Part shown: piece after piece, positions 18,210 to 27,744 of the stretch
Position numbering within the stretch: the first letter of the stretch is position 1
Layout of the letters: every line of letters starts with the position of its first letter
Assembly (NCBI GenBank): GCA_024402535.1
Contig: JAKSTN010000009.1
Location: forward strand, 1 to 64,000
Source: Treponema sp.
GTDB lineage: Bacteria; Spirochaetota; Spirochaetia; Treponematales; Treponemataceae
Length of the DNA: 64,000 nucleotides
Direction: 5' to 3'
Notes under the pieces: generated by a model
What the model was told of the DNA's origin: nothing
Databases searched by the model: none
What the model saw: the letters and a program-made list of their open reading frames with translations, nothing else
Made by a program: the position numbers and the translations under genes

Positions 18210-19094
18210 ATGAAACAGAAGGAACGTTTCAATTTCCGTTTCAGTTTTGCGGAGTTACTGTTTGTAATTCTTATTCTCATTTCCAGTACTATGCTTGGGT
18301 TCAGCTCAAAGAGTTTTGTTGTGAACTTCAAGAATGTAGGTTTCTCTATATTTTCTTCCCTTGAAAAAGGTGTTGTAACTGTTACACGTGGAGTACGTAA
18401 CACAGTAACTTCTGCAAAAGAACTTAGAAAACTTAAAACTGATTATGACGGACTTGTTGCAAAACTTGAAAACTATGAACAGATGCAGAGAAGTAATGCT
18501 GACATCCGTAAAGAAAACGAACGCCTTAAGGAACAACTTGGTTTTTCAATCTACATGGAATCAAAAAATATTCCTTGTCAGATAATTTCCCGTGACCTGG
18601 ATAATCTTTATTCGTATCTTACAATCAACAAGGGAAGTGTTAACGGTATAAAGAAAAATATGCCTGTTGTGGCTTTCCAGAACGGAAGTCAGGGGCTTGT
18701 AGGAAAAATCGTTGAAGTTGGAACATTCACAAGTCAGATTATGCCTATTTACAATGTAAACTGTATGGTTTCTTCCCGTATTCAGAATACACGTGAAATA
18801 GGTCTTGTAAATGGAAACGGCGATCCTAATGAACCTCTTTCAATGCAATACATCAGAAAGCGAACTATGGATAGTCTCCATTACGGAGATATAATTGTTA
18901 CTTCCGGAGAAAATGACAATTATATGCGTGACATTCCTGTAGGTACAATTTCGAAAATTACTTCCATTGACTATAACTCATCGTTAAATATCGAACTTAC
19001 ACCGATTATTGATTTTTCACGGCTGGAAGTTGTTTTTTTAGTTAATATGAAAGAACTTAATGACAAAAAAGACCTGGAGAAATCAAATGACTAA
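18210..19094 (+). CDS. mreC: Rod-shape-determining protein MreC
   Basis: Bitopic periplasmic protein that links MreB and PBP2. The 294 residues comprise a basic N-terminus, one transmembrane helix (about 12-32), a coiled coil (about 65-110, ending RKENERLKEQLGF), then the two beta domains, with NKGSVNGIKKNMPVV near 140. It follows mreB by eight bases and overlaps mreD by eight. Confidence 0.94.
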   Translation: MKQKERFNFRFSFAELLFVILILISSTMLGFSSKSFVVNFKNVGFSIFSSLEKGVVTVTRGVRNTVTSAKELRKLKTDYDGLVAKLENYEQMQRSNADIRKENERLKEQLGFSIYMESKNIPCQIISRDLDNLYSYLTINKGSVNGIKKNMPVVAFQNGSQGLVGKIVEVGTFTSQIMPIYNVNCMVSSRIQNTREIGLVNGNGDPNEPLSMQYIRKRTMDSLHYGDIIVTSGENDNYMRDIPVGTISKITSIDYNSSLNIELTPIIDFSRLEVVFLVNMKELNDKKDLEKSND

Positions 19095-19602
19095 ATCCTT
19101 TCTGGTTTCAATTCTTATTATCTTAAGTGCTGCTCTTATTGAAAGTACAATTCTTGTTAATATTTATATTCTGCCTGTAATCCCGGACCTGGTTCTTATT
19201 GCTTGTGTTTATCTTTCGCTTCTGAACGGAAGAACTTACGGGCAGCTCAGCGGTTTTGTTTCGGGAATTATTATTGATTCAATAACAGGTGTTCCTTTCG
19301 GATTAAACTGTATTTTCAGAACAATATGCGGATACGTTTACGGTCTTTTTGCAAATCATATTGTTATTACAGGTGTAATTGTTCCAGTTCTTACTGTAGG
19401 ATCAGCTACAATTCTTAAAGCTCTGCTTATAAAACTGATTGCACTTTTTTATACAGCAATCAACCCGGTAGAAATAATCTCAATAGATTTTCTGATTGAA
19501 CTGATTTTTAATATGGCATTGAGTCCATTTGCATTCAAATTTCTTCAGTTCTTCAAAAAAACACTTTCAATTCATCCGGAGCATAATTCTTTAAATGTAT
19601 AG
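19087..19602 (+). CDS. mreD: Rod-shape-determining protein MreD
   Basis: A polytopic inner-membrane protein, 171 residues from the chosen start. I chose the ATG at 19087 because GGAG lies seven bases before it and the protein then begins directly with its first membrane helix; an earlier in-frame start at 19060 would add a polar extension overlapping mreC. About five hydrophobic segments and the RTYGQLSGFVSGIIIDS motif fit MreD. It overlaps mreC by 8 and mrdA by 8 bases. Confidence 0.9.
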   Translation: MTKSFLVSILIILSAALIESTILVNIYILPVIPDLVLIACVYLSLLNGRTYGQLSGFVSGIIIDSITGVPFGLNCIFRTICGYVYGLFANHIVITGVIVPVLTVGSATILKALLIKLIALFYTAINPVEIISIDFLIELIFNMALSPFAFKFLQFFKKTLSIHPEHNSLNV

Positions 19603-21481
19603 AAAACAGAACGATAATTCCGAAATTGAAAAGAACTTTAAGCTTCTCGTTTTAATTTGTTTACTTGGGATTTTCTTTCTCATTTATGTTCTGAAACTTC
19701 TTTCCATCCAGGTTATAAACGGTGAAAGTTACCGTAAACAGAGTAAAAGAATTTCCAGTGTAACAAAAACTCTTCCGGCACAGCGTGGTGAAATTTTTGA
19801 CCGTAATGCCAACATGCCTTTAGTTGTTAATACAGAAAGTTTTGCAGTTTCTGTCACTCCTGGAGAAATTCCTTCGGACCGTTATGACAGTGTTATTTCA
19901 AAACTTTCACAGATAATCGGTTTAAAGAAAACTGATATCGACGCAAAAATTCCAAGAAGCATCCGCCGATCATTCCAGTCTGTAACAGTAAGATCCAATG
20001 TTCCTTTTACTGTTATTTCAAATATTGCGGAAAATAAAAATGATTTACCGGGCGTTTCATGGGAATCAAAACCAATCAGAAACTATGTTGAATCAGGTTC
20101 GCTTTCCCATATTATTGGTTACGTAGGGGACATTTCAGACGAAGAATACACCCAGATGTATAACCGGGGTTATGATAAACAGCGCCAGATCGGTAAGACT
20201 GGAATTGAAAAACAATACGACCATCTTCTTCAGGGCGTTCCAGGAAGAGAAAGCCGTACAATTGACGTACGTGGACGCATTCTTAATGAAGCTCCAATTG
20301 TAGAAGAACCACAGATGGGTAAAAATCTGGTTCTGACAATCGACACACGAATTCAGGAACTTGTTGAAAAAACTCTGGGTGAACGTGTAGGGGCATCTGT
20401 TGTACTCAGACCTTCTACAGGTGAAGTGCTTGCCATGGTGTCATATCCTTTTTATGACACAAACCTTTTTAACCGTGATACAGCAGCAGAAGAATACAAT
20501 GCACTTAGAAATGATAAAAACAATCCATTCCTGAACCGTGCTGTTATGACAGCTTATCCACCGGCTTCTACATTTAAGATTGTTATGTCTACGGCACTTC
20601 TTCAGGAAAAAGCATTTCCTCCTGCACAGAAAATTGAATGTGCCGGACGTATTTTTTATGGTGGCCACACTTATCACTGTCACCAGAAATGGGGACATGG
20701 ATGGCTGGACTTAAGAGGCGCCCTTGCAGAATCATGTGACGTTTATTATTACACTGTAGGACGCGATTCCCTTGGTATTGAAAAAATTGCAGAATATGCA
20801 AGAAAATTCGGATTAGGGCAGAGCGCTCAGATTGACCTGCCAAGCCAGGCTTCAGGTCTTGTACCAACTCCTGTTTGGAAAGAACGTACACGACATGCTA
20901 AATGGGTTGGTGGAGATACTATTTCTGTTTCAATTGGACAGGGTGACCTGACAGCAACACCTCTTCAGCTGGCAAATATGATTGCTATGGTTTCCAACAA
21001 AGGAACTGTATATAAACCACACCTTCTTAAAGAAGTTCGTGACCCTGTAACAAATGAAATTGTTGAGGAAGTAAAACCTACAGTTCTTCATCATCCTGAA
21101 GACATTGACGAAGAAGTTTGGGTAGAAATGCAGCAGAATCTTCACTACACCGCAACAGACGGTTCTGCAAAATTTCCTCTGGAACTTTTGAAAACTCAGA
21201 TTGCATGTAAAACAGGTACTGGTGAAGTTGATAAATATAAAAACTCAAAAGAAAATCACTGGCACTCATGGCTTGTTGCATATGCACCTTACGATGCTCC
21301 GCCGGAAGAAAGAATCTGTATTGCTACAATTGTTGAAGCCGTAAACACATGGGAATGGTGGGCTCCTTATGCCACCTGTATTATTCTTCAGGGTATTTTT
21401 GAAAATCAGACATATGAAGAAGCTTACGAAGAATTAAAACTTGGCCGTTACCTTGGACAGCCGGCAACAAGGAGAGACTAA
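19595..21481 (+). CDS. mrdA: Penicillin-binding protein 2 (elongasome transpeptidase)
   Basis: Class B PBP that crosslinks peptidoglycan during elongation. The 628 residues include one N-terminal transmembrane helix (about 16-38), a pedestal domain with QRGEIFDRN, and the transpeptidase with catalytic SxxK (PPASTFKIV), the second motif SCDVYYYTVG, in which Asp takes the usual Asn place of SxN as in other PBP2s, and KTGTGEV. It sits next to rodA, its polymerase partner. Confidence 0.96.
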   Translation: MYRKQNDNSEIEKNFKLLVLICLLGIFFLIYVLKLLSIQVINGESYRKQSKRISSVTKTLPAQRGEIFDRNANMPLVVNTESFAVSVTPGEIPSDRYDSVISKLSQIIGLKKTDIDAKIPRSIRRSFQSVTVRSNVPFTVISNIAENKNDLPGVSWESKPIRNYVESGSLSHIIGYVGDISDEEYTQMYNRGYDKQRQIGKTGIEKQYDHLLQGVPGRESRTIDVRGRILNEAPIVEEPQMGKNLVLTIDTRIQELVEKTLGERVGASVVLRPSTGEVLAMVSYPFYDTNLFNRDTAAEEYNALRNDKNNPFLNRAVMTAYPPASTFKIVMSTALLQEKAFPPAQKIECAGRIFYGGHTYHCHQKWGHGWLDLRGALAESCDVYYYTVGRDSLGIEKIAEYARKFGLGQSAQIDLPSQASGLVPTPVWKERTRHAKWVGGDTISVSIGQGDLTATPLQLANMIAMVSNKGTVYKPHLLKEVRDPVTNEIVEEVKPTVLHHPEDIDEEVWVEMQQNLHYTATDGSAKFPLELLKTQIACKTGTGEVDKYKNSKENHWHSWLVAYAPYDAPPEERICIATIVEAVNTWEWWAPYATCIILQGIFENQTYEEAYEELKLGRYLGQPATRRD

Positions 21482-21483
21482 AA

Positions 21484-22905
21484 ATGAAATCAAAATTTTT
21501 GAATCGTTTCGATTTTATAATTCTCCTTTGTGTTATTTTTCTTTCCACATTTGGAATTCTCTTTGTTTATTCTGCACGCTTTACATCTAAGGGACTTATA
21601 AATTCAACACAGTATATCAAGCAGATAATTTGGGCAGGTGTGGGCCTTGTTTTTATTTTTTTCATCTGTCTTGGAGATTATAAAAGAATCCGCAGATACT
21701 CACATTACCTTTTTATTTTTCTTCTTGGAATTCTTGTGTTTACAAGACTTTTCGGACGGAAAGTAAACGGCGCTCGAAGCTGGCTTGGAATTGGTGGCTT
21801 TGGGATTCAGCCGTCTGAATTTGGAAAAATTCTTTTCATTTTCTACATGGCAAGATTTCTTGAAGAATCCAAAAACATGGATGGATTTCTTCGATTCGTT
21901 TTCGGAAACCTGATTATGTTCCTGCCTATGGGACTGATTCTTACTCAACCAGACCTTGGAACGGCTTCTGTTTATTTTCCGATTTTTCTTTTCATGGGGT
22001 TCATGGCAGGAATCCCTGTAAGATATCTTCTTTTTGAATTAGGTTTCCTTCTTCTTACAATAGTACTTTCGGTTCTTCCAGTATACAATCAGTTTATTCC
22101 AGAAACACCGCATCCGTTTCTTCTGGTACTTTCAAATTTCCGTCTTCGACTTGTTCTTATTTTTGTTACAGGAATGATTGCCGCTATGTCAGCCTGGGTA
22201 AGACGCTTTCTTCACGGTAAGAAATATTTTTACTGGATTACTTATATATTCCTTTGCATAACAGGAAGTCTTATTCTTTCCATGTTCATGCAGAAATTCC
22301 TTACAGGTATAACAAATACATATCCGGATGGAACTTCAAAAGCACAGGCCATTTCAGACCTTCTTAAACATCCTTCAAAATGGCTTGAATTCCCAACCAG
22401 ATGGCGAGACTTAAGTTATCAGATGAAACGTCTCATTATCTTTATGAAACCTGAAATTGATATTCAGGGGGCAGGTTGGAATATTTATCAGAGTAAGATC
22501 GCTATTGGTTCCGGCGGTTTCTGGGGACGTGGTTTTCTTCAGGGAACTCAGTCTCATAACGGATGGCTGCCTGAACAGAGTACCGACTTTATTTTTGGAA
22601 TCCTTTCTGAAGAAACTGGTTTCATTGGTGGATTTGCTATTCTTTCCATTTATATGATTCTGTTCTTAAGAATTATTCAGATAATTAAAAATAATCAAAG
22701 TGTATACGGAACATATATTGCAACAGGAATACTTGCAATGTATGCCTTCCATTTCTTTATCAATATTGGAATGCTTATGGGTATAATGCCAATTACAGGT
22801 ATTCCTCTTCTTTTCCTTTCATATGGCGGATCTTCTTTACTGACGGCCATGATTTGTGCTGGTATACTTATGAATATAAACTATCATAAGATGGAGTTAC
22901 ATTGA
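21484..22905 (+). CDS. rodA: SEDS glycosyltransferase RodA
   Basis: Polymerises lipid II with PBP2. The 473-residue protein is longer than the usual ~370, with an insert around residues 210-310 that adds hydrophobic segments and a soluble loop before the conserved GAGWNIYQSKIAIGSGG. The SEDS signatures QGTQSHNGWLPEQSTDFIFG and PITGIPLLFLSYGGSS are clear. It starts three bases after mrdA. Confidence 0.95.
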   Translation: MKSKFLNRFDFIILLCVIFLSTFGILFVYSARFTSKGLINSTQYIKQIIWAGVGLVFIFFICLGDYKRIRRYSHYLFIFLLGILVFTRLFGRKVNGARSWLGIGGFGIQPSEFGKILFIFYMARFLEESKNMDGFLRFVFGNLIMFLPMGLILTQPDLGTASVYFPIFLFMGFMAGIPVRYLLFELGFLLLTIVLSVLPVYNQFIPETPHPFLLVLSNFRLRLVLIFVTGMIAAMSAWVRRFLHGKKYFYWITYIFLCITGSLILSMFMQKFLTGITNTYPDGTSKAQAISDLLKHPSKWLEFPTRWRDLSYQMKRLIIFMKPEIDIQGAGWNIYQSKIAIGSGGFWGRGFLQGTQSHNGWLPEQSTDFIFGILSEETGFIGGFAILSIYMILFLRIIQIIKNNQSVYGTYIATGILAMYAFHFFINIGMLMGIMPITGIPLLFLSYGGSSLLTAMICAGILMNINYHKMELH

Positions 22906-22909
22906 TTTT

Positions 22910-23464
22910 ATGAAAAAAATATTTCTTTCTGTATTTTTGTTTTGTATAAGTTGTTGTTTCCTTTTTTCAGAACCGGTCAAAACTAATCAGGAAGAAATTG
23001 ATTTTTTCAATATTTATAACCTTACAATGTTGCGCTCTCAGGAAAAACTTACCTTAATGCACAAAAAAGGTAATATTACAAAACTTGGGAAAGAAACAAT
23101 TAAAGGTGATTTAAGCGGAACTCTGATGTACCACGCCAAAATAAAAGGTTTTGGCGGCGACGTAAAAATGATTTACAAAAATTATTCCGATTTTGGTAAT
23201 TTTATTGTAAACGGAGAAACCAACACAACTGCAAAAATGAATATGCGGGGACATATGTATGGAACCGCAAAAGTTACAGACAAGAACGGTAATTTAATTG
23301 CAACAATCAAATATGATGAACTTCAAATTATTCACGGTGTAGATGCAGGTGGCGGATACTGGGTCCAGCTTGCCGGAAAAGAACCTGTATTTGTAGGATG
23401 GAACGAAATAGACCGTCCCGACAGGGAAGAAGAAATTATTGAAGGTGAAGACGATTCCGAATAA
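22910..23464 (+). CDS. Secreted protein of unknown function
   Basis: A 184-residue protein with a hydrophobic N-terminal signal sequence (about residues 1-21) containing Cys pairs that could be a loose spirochaete lipobox. The mature part is a predicted beta-rich domain with a conserved-looking GGGYWVQLAG segment and a very acidic C-terminus. I do not recognise the family. It starts four bases after rodA, so it is probably the last gene of the shape operon and acts in the envelope (inference). Confidence 0.7.
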   Translation: MKKIFLSVFLFCISCCFLFSEPVKTNQEEIDFFNIYNLTMLRSQEKLTLMHKKGNITKLGKETIKGDLSGTLMYHAKIKGFGGDVKMIYKNYSDFGNFIVNGETNTTAKMNMRGHMYGTAKVTDKNGNLIATIKYDELQIIHGVDAGGGYWVQLAGKEPVFVGWNEIDRPDREEEIIEGEDDSE

Positions 23465-23495
23465 AACGAAAGTTTTCCCTTCAATTGTTAAAGTT

Positions 23496-23524
23496 TTTTG
23501 AGATTTTCAATATTAAAATATAAT
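23496..23524 (+). promoter_or_regulatory. Promoter of the beta-helix gene
   Basis: TATAAT (23519-23524) with TTTTGA 17 bases upstream (23496-23501), or TTGAGA at 15. GGAGG at 23530-23534 precedes the ATG at 23545. Confidence 0.5.
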
Positions 23525-23544
23525 CAATTGGAGGTCACTTTTTT

Positions 23545-25563
23545 ATGATTTTTTACGTTGATGTTAATGCAAAACGTTCAGGACAAGGAACAAAAGAAAA
23601 TCCTTTTAAAAGAATTAATGATGCCGCACAGGTTGCAAAACCTGGAGATGAAGTAATTGTTGCTCCTGGTGTTTACCGTGAATATGTTAATCCAAAAAAT
23701 GGCGGCACTGAAAATGCCCGCATTACATACCGTTCAGAAAAACCTCTTGGGGCTGTCATTACTGGAGCTGAGCAGGTTAAAAACTGGACTCCTGTTGAAG
23801 GAGAAAAAAATGTGTGGGTAGCCCGTATTTCAAACGGCGTCTTTGGAAATTACAATCCTTATACAACACTTGTTGCAGGTGACTGGTTTATTGCGTTTTA
23901 TATTGCCCATACAGGAGATGTTTTCCTTAATGATAAATCACTTTACGAAGTTACTTCCCTTGATGGAGTTTTAAATCCTGTAACTTATGAAAAATCCTGG
24001 GACCCAGACTTTTCTGTTTATACATGGTATGCAGAACAGGATGAATTAACAAATGAAACTGTTATCTTTGCAAACTTCCAGGGAAAAAATCCGAATAAAG
24101 AAAATGTTGAAATCACTGTTCGTGAAAATTGTTTTTATCCATCAGAAGAAGGCAAGGGCTACATTACTTTCTCCGGATTCAATGTAACAAAAGCTGCAAC
24201 TCAGTGGGCTCCTCCAACAGCATACCAGGAAGGCATGATTGGACCTCACTGGTCAAAGGGATGGATTATTGAAGACTGTGAGGTAAGCCATTCGAAATGT
24301 TCCGGCATTTCCCTTGGAAAATACAAACAGCCAAACAATGACAACAAATGGCTTAAATGGAAATACAAAGACGGTACACAGACAGAACGTGATAATATCT
24401 GTCAGGCTGTAGTTGAAGGTTGGACCAAAGAAAATATCGGTTCACATATTGTTCGCCGCTGTAACATTCATGACTGCGGACAGACCGGTATTGTAGGTCA
24501 CCTTGGCGGTGTATTCAGTATTATCGAAGACAACCATATTCATCACATCAATAACAAACAGAATCTTGCAGGTGCTGAAATTGGTGGAATTAAAATGCAC
24601 GCCGCAATTGACGTAATTATCCGCCGTAACCATTTCCATAACTGTACCCGCGGACTCTGGCTTGACTGGCAGGCACAGGGTACCCGTGTCACACAGAACC
24701 TGTTCCACGACAACTGTCTGCCTTTTGATCATGTTGCAAACATGAAAAACATGGATGCTCTTGGAGAAGATATCTTTATCGAAATTTCACACGGGCCAAC
24801 ACTTGTAGACAACAACGTTCTGCTTTCTGACCATGCTCTAAAACTTCCAACACAGGGAGTTGCTCTTGTTCATAACTACATTGCAGGTTCTCTGACAGCT
24901 GTAGGACGCGGTGTAAATAACGGTGCAAAAACCATGCAGTCACCACGCTATACTCCATATCACTATCACCACAGAACAGAAATTGCAGGTTTCATGACAG
25001 TTCTTCACGGAGACTGTCGTTTCTACAATAACATTTTCCTCCAGAAGGATATCCGTCCTGGTATGCAGGAAATCCATGATGGAAACAGAACTCAGGAATG
25101 GACTGATGGAAATATTATTGCAGGTACATACACATTCGATTTCTGTCCCACACAGGAAGAATGGGAAAAAGAATTCGAAGGATACTGTGGAATGGGCTCT
25201 GAACCAAGTGACCGTTACTATATGCCTCTTCCTGTCTGGGCCGGAGGAAACGTTTACTTCAATGGGGCAGTTCCAATGAAGAAAGAAAAGGATGCCATTA
25301 AAGTTGATGGAAAGGCTTCTTTCAGTCTTACAGAAAAAGACGGGAAATACACATTCAAAACAAATGTGTATGAACTTCTTCCAAAATCAAATGCTCAAAC
25401 AATCTGTACTGACACACTTGGAATGGCATTTGAACCTGAAATGAAATATGAAAATCCTGACGGTTCACCAATCATTTTCAATGTAGATTTCTTTGATAAT
25501 CCTCGCGAAGTAAATCCTGTTCAGGGACCATTTGAAAACTACAATGGAAAAGTTGATTTCTAA
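23545..25563 (+). CDS. Right-handed beta-helix protein, probable glycan-active enzyme
   Basis: A 672-residue protein. The N-terminus (FYVDVNAKRSGQGT, then NPFKRINDAAQVAKPGDEV) is the DUF1565/pectate-lyase-like opening seen in beta-helix glycosidases and lyases. Parallel beta-helix repeats rich in H-x-C and N-x-I-H (for example RRCNIHDCGQTGI, EDNHIHHIN, RRNHFHNC) follow at about 300-400. The fold suggests GH141-like or related activity, but catalytic residues cannot be assigned. No signal peptide is visible, so it may act in the cytoplasm on imported sugars. Its neighbours downstream are an outer-membrane barrel and an Opp-type transporter. Confidence 0.75.
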   Translation: MIFYVDVNAKRSGQGTKENPFKRINDAAQVAKPGDEVIVAPGVYREYVNPKNGGTENARITYRSEKPLGAVITGAEQVKNWTPVEGEKNVWVARISNGVFGNYNPYTTLVAGDWFIAFYIAHTGDVFLNDKSLYEVTSLDGVLNPVTYEKSWDPDFSVYTWYAEQDELTNETVIFANFQGKNPNKENVEITVRENCFYPSEEGKGYITFSGFNVTKAATQWAPPTAYQEGMIGPHWSKGWIIEDCEVSHSKCSGISLGKYKQPNNDNKWLKWKYKDGTQTERDNICQAVVEGWTKENIGSHIVRRCNIHDCGQTGIVGHLGGVFSIIEDNHIHHINNKQNLAGAEIGGIKMHAAIDVIIRRNHFHNCTRGLWLDWQAQGTRVTQNLFHDNCLPFDHVANMKNMDALGEDIFIEISHGPTLVDNNVLLSDHALKLPTQGVALVHNYIAGSLTAVGRGVNNGAKTMQSPRYTPYHYHHRTEIAGFMTVLHGDCRFYNNIFLQKDIRPGMQEIHDGNRTQEWTDGNIIAGTYTFDFCPTQEEWEKEFEGYCGMGSEPSDRYYMPLPVWAGGNVYFNGAVPMKKEKDAIKVDGKASFSLTEKDGKYTFKTNVYELLPKSNAQTICTDTLGMAFEPEMKYENPDGSPIIFNVDFFDNPREVNPVQGPFENYNGKVDF

Positions 25564-25586
25564 ATAAAACGAATCTTTTTTGATTT

Positions 25587-25619
25587 GAAAATGGGGCTTT
25601 CAAGGCTCCATTTTTTTTC
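25587..25619 (+). terminator. Intrinsic terminator after the beta-helix gene
   Basis: An approximately 11-bp G-T-containing stem (arms near 25588-25598 and 25604-25614) with a short loop runs into a T-tract. Confidence 0.75.
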
Positions 25620-25620
25620 T

Positions 25621-25667
25621 TTACATCTTAAATAAGTCGCTATATACTTTACGATAGTTTGACTATC
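25621..25667 (+). promoter_or_regulatory. Promoter and possible operator of the outer-membrane protein gene
   Basis: TTACAT (25621-25626), 16 bases, TATACT (25643-25648). A perfect inverted repeat, GATAGT-TTG-ACTATC (25653-25667), covers the expected start site. GACTATCA recurs upstream of oppB near 26759. Confidence 0.5.
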
Positions 25668-25700
25668 ACACACAAATATCACTTTTTAAGGAGTAACTTT

Positions 25701-26666
25701 ATGAGCAAATCAAAACTTCTTGCTGTTTTAGCCGCAGCCGCTATGATTATCCCAGTTTTTGCAGAGGACGTGAAAACTTCATTCTCGCTTACAACTGATT
25801 TTGCTTTAAGCCCTGCATCAGGTTATGTTTCAGGTCCAACACATTTTGCACCGGTAACAGGCGTTTACGGTGGAGTAGAAGGACGTATTATTGCAGATTA
25901 CGGTATTACAATTCCAACACCACTTGGTGAAAACTGGCTTGTAAAAGGTGCAACTGTTGCAATTGATGCTAAAGCTGAACTTACACCTGTAACAATCAAA
26001 CCAATGCTTGATATTACATTTACACCGCTTCCTTTCATCGTTTTCTCTGCAGGCGTTCAGGCCGGAACAGGATGGAATCTTGCAGGACTTCAGGGAATGG
26101 CACTTTATAATGATGCAGAAAACAAATACGATGATATTAAACCATTCAAAGGCTGGTTCTACAAAGCTTATGCTCAGGGCGTTTTCCAGTTTGATTTAGG
26201 TGCTGTAATTCCAGGTGACTGGACTCATGTTCTTATGATGTACACATACCAGACTTACTATCACGGACTTTCTGGTGTTCCAAACGGCGACATCTGGATG
26301 TGGCAGTGCAGTGGAAAAAAAGCAAACGGTCTTCAGAATTACCAGAGCCTTATCTTAGCTTACGGACTTCCAAATGATGTAATCAAACGTGTTGGTGTAA
26401 TGGGAGAACTGGACGGATTCTATTCTTCATCAGCTTATAAAGCAGAATATGCCGATTTCAATGGAGCATTCAAATCTTTAAGCATCAGTCCTCTGGCTCA
26501 GTTCCAGTTTGGTGAAAAAGATTCTCTTAATGCTGCAATTGGATTTTCAAGCAGAAGAAGCTTTAAAGAAGAACATGACAACGGAAATATCGAACCAAAA
26601 CTTACTTTCTCAGGTTATGAATGGTATTTCTATCGTGTAGCTTTCAGCTATACACATAAATTTTAA
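25701..26666 (+). CDS. Outer-membrane beta-barrel protein
   Basis: A 321-residue exported protein with signal peptide MSKSKLLAVLAAAAMIIPVFA and likely cleavage before EDVKTS. The rest alternates polar and hydrophobic residues in strand-length segments with many aromatics, and it ends in a C-terminal Phe (SYTHKF), the usual signature for BAM-assembled barrels. The start at 25701 has AAGGAG seven bases upstream; a longer in-frame start at 25659 lacks this. I infer a substrate-specific porin feeding the Opp transporter downstream. Confidence 0.75.
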   Translation: MSKSKLLAVLAAAAMIIPVFAEDVKTSFSLTTDFALSPASGYVSGPTHFAPVTGVYGGVEGRIIADYGITIPTPLGENWLVKGATVAIDAKAELTPVTIKPMLDITFTPLPFIVFSAGVQAGTGWNLAGLQGMALYNDAENKYDDIKPFKGWFYKAYAQGVFQFDLGAVIPGDWTHVLMMYTYQTYYHGLSGVPNGDIWMWQCSGKKANGLQNYQSLILAYGLPNDVIKRVGVMGELDGFYSSSAYKAEYADFNGAFKSLSISPLAQFQFGEKDSLNAAIGFSSRRSFKEEHDNGNIEPKLTFSGYEWYFYRVAFSYTHKF

Positions 26667-26677
26667 TTACTGCAAAT

Positions 26678-26713
26678 AATGTAAAATTTTCGTCAAACGT
26701 AAAATTTTACATT
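26678..26713. repeat. 13-bp inverted repeat before oppB
   Basis: Arms AATGTAAAATTTT (26678-26690) and AAAATTTTACATT (26701-26713) are perfectly complementary around a 10-base loop. Flanking CTGCA/TGCAG can extend the stem past a bulge. There is no T-tract, and the right arm overlaps the -35 of the oppB promoter, so an operator or attenuator is as likely as a terminator. Confidence 0.6.
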
Positions 26714-26740
26714 GCAGAGAAATAACCCACGTGATAATAT
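26712..26740 (+). promoter_or_regulatory. Promoter of the opp operon
   Basis: TTGCAG (26712-26717), 17 bases, TAATAT (26735-26740). The expected transcript start is about 68 bases before the oppB ATG. Confidence 0.5.
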
Positions 26741-26814
26741 AGTAAGGATGTGGTACTTAGACTATCAAAATTGGATATTTATCACAGACACACACAAAAA
26801 CGGAGTTCTTTATC

Positions 26815-27732
26815 ATGTGGCGTTATATTTATAGACGCATTCTTTTAGCCCTGGCTACAATATTCATTGTAGCCACTTTAACTTTCTTTTTAATGAACCT
26901 GGTTCCTGGTGGACCGTTCATGTCAGAAAAAGCTGTTAGTCCTGCAGCAAGAGCAGCTCTGGAAGCAAAATATGGAATGGACAAACCTTTGTTCCAGCAG
27001 TATCTCACTTATATGGGTGGTGCTCTTCACGGCGATTTTGGTGAATCCTTAAAACAGCGCGGTCGAACAGTTTCTTCCATCATTTTTTCAAAATTCCCTG
27101 TCAGCGCTAGAATCGGTCTGATTTCAGCAACATGGGCAATTATCTTTGGAGTTGTTCTTGGTTGTCTTGCTGCAACAAAACGTGGAAAATTCCTGGATCA
27201 TTTTATATCTGTATTTGCAACCCTTGGAATCGCCGTTCCAAGCTTTGTAATCTGTACGCTGTTACTTTATTTCTTCGGAGCAAAATGGAAACTGCTTCCA
27301 ACCCACGGAATTACCTCATGGAAAAATTACATTATGCCGGTAATTGCACTTTCATTTTATCCAACTGCTTACATAATGCGCATTATGCGTAGTTCCATGC
27401 TGGACGTAATGGGACAGGATTACATGCGTACAGCACGTGCAAAAGGTGTAAAACCTGTTTTCATTCTTTTTAAACATGCCTTAAGAAATGCAATTCTTCC
27501 TGTTGTTACTTATGCAGGTCCAATGATTGCTTATACACTTGTCGGTTCTTTTGTAGTAGAAAAGATTTTCACTATTCCGGGTCTTGGCGGGGAATTTATC
27601 AGTTCAATTATGAACCGTGATTATACTGTAATCATGGGAACAACAATCTTCCTTGCAACACTTATGATTGTAATCAACGTAGTAGTTGATATTGTTTACA
27701 AACTCATTGACCCAAGAATCACACTCAAATAA
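26815..27732 (+). CDS. oppB: Oligopeptide-type ABC transporter permease OppB
   Basis: Inner-membrane permease of the DppB/OppB family, 305 residues with six predicted helices. The N-terminus RRILLALATIFIVATLTFFLMNLVPGGPF is typical, and the EAA loop (YMRTARAKG) near 205-215 docks the ATPase. It is the first gene of oppBCDF-oppA, separated by short gaps and probably one operon. Confidence 0.93.
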   Translation: MWRYIYRRILLALATIFIVATLTFFLMNLVPGGPFMSEKAVSPAARAALEAKYGMDKPLFQQYLTYMGGALHGDFGESLKQRGRTVSSIIFSKFPVSARIGLISATWAIIFGVVLGCLAATKRGKFLDHFISVFATLGIAVPSFVICTLLLYFFGAKWKLLPTHGITSWKNYIMPVIALSFYPTAYIMRIMRSSMLDVMGQDYMRTARAKGVKPVFILFKHALRNAILPVVTYAGPMIAYTLVGSFVVEKIFTIPGLGGEFISSIMNRDYTVIMGTTIFLATLMIVINVVVDIVYKLIDPRITLK

Positions 27733-27744
27733 GGAAGCACTATT

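Noticed and set aside
19060..19086. Longer mreD start
   Set aside because: It has no Shine-Dalgarno and adds a polar extension; the ATG at 19087 has GGAG at correct spacing.
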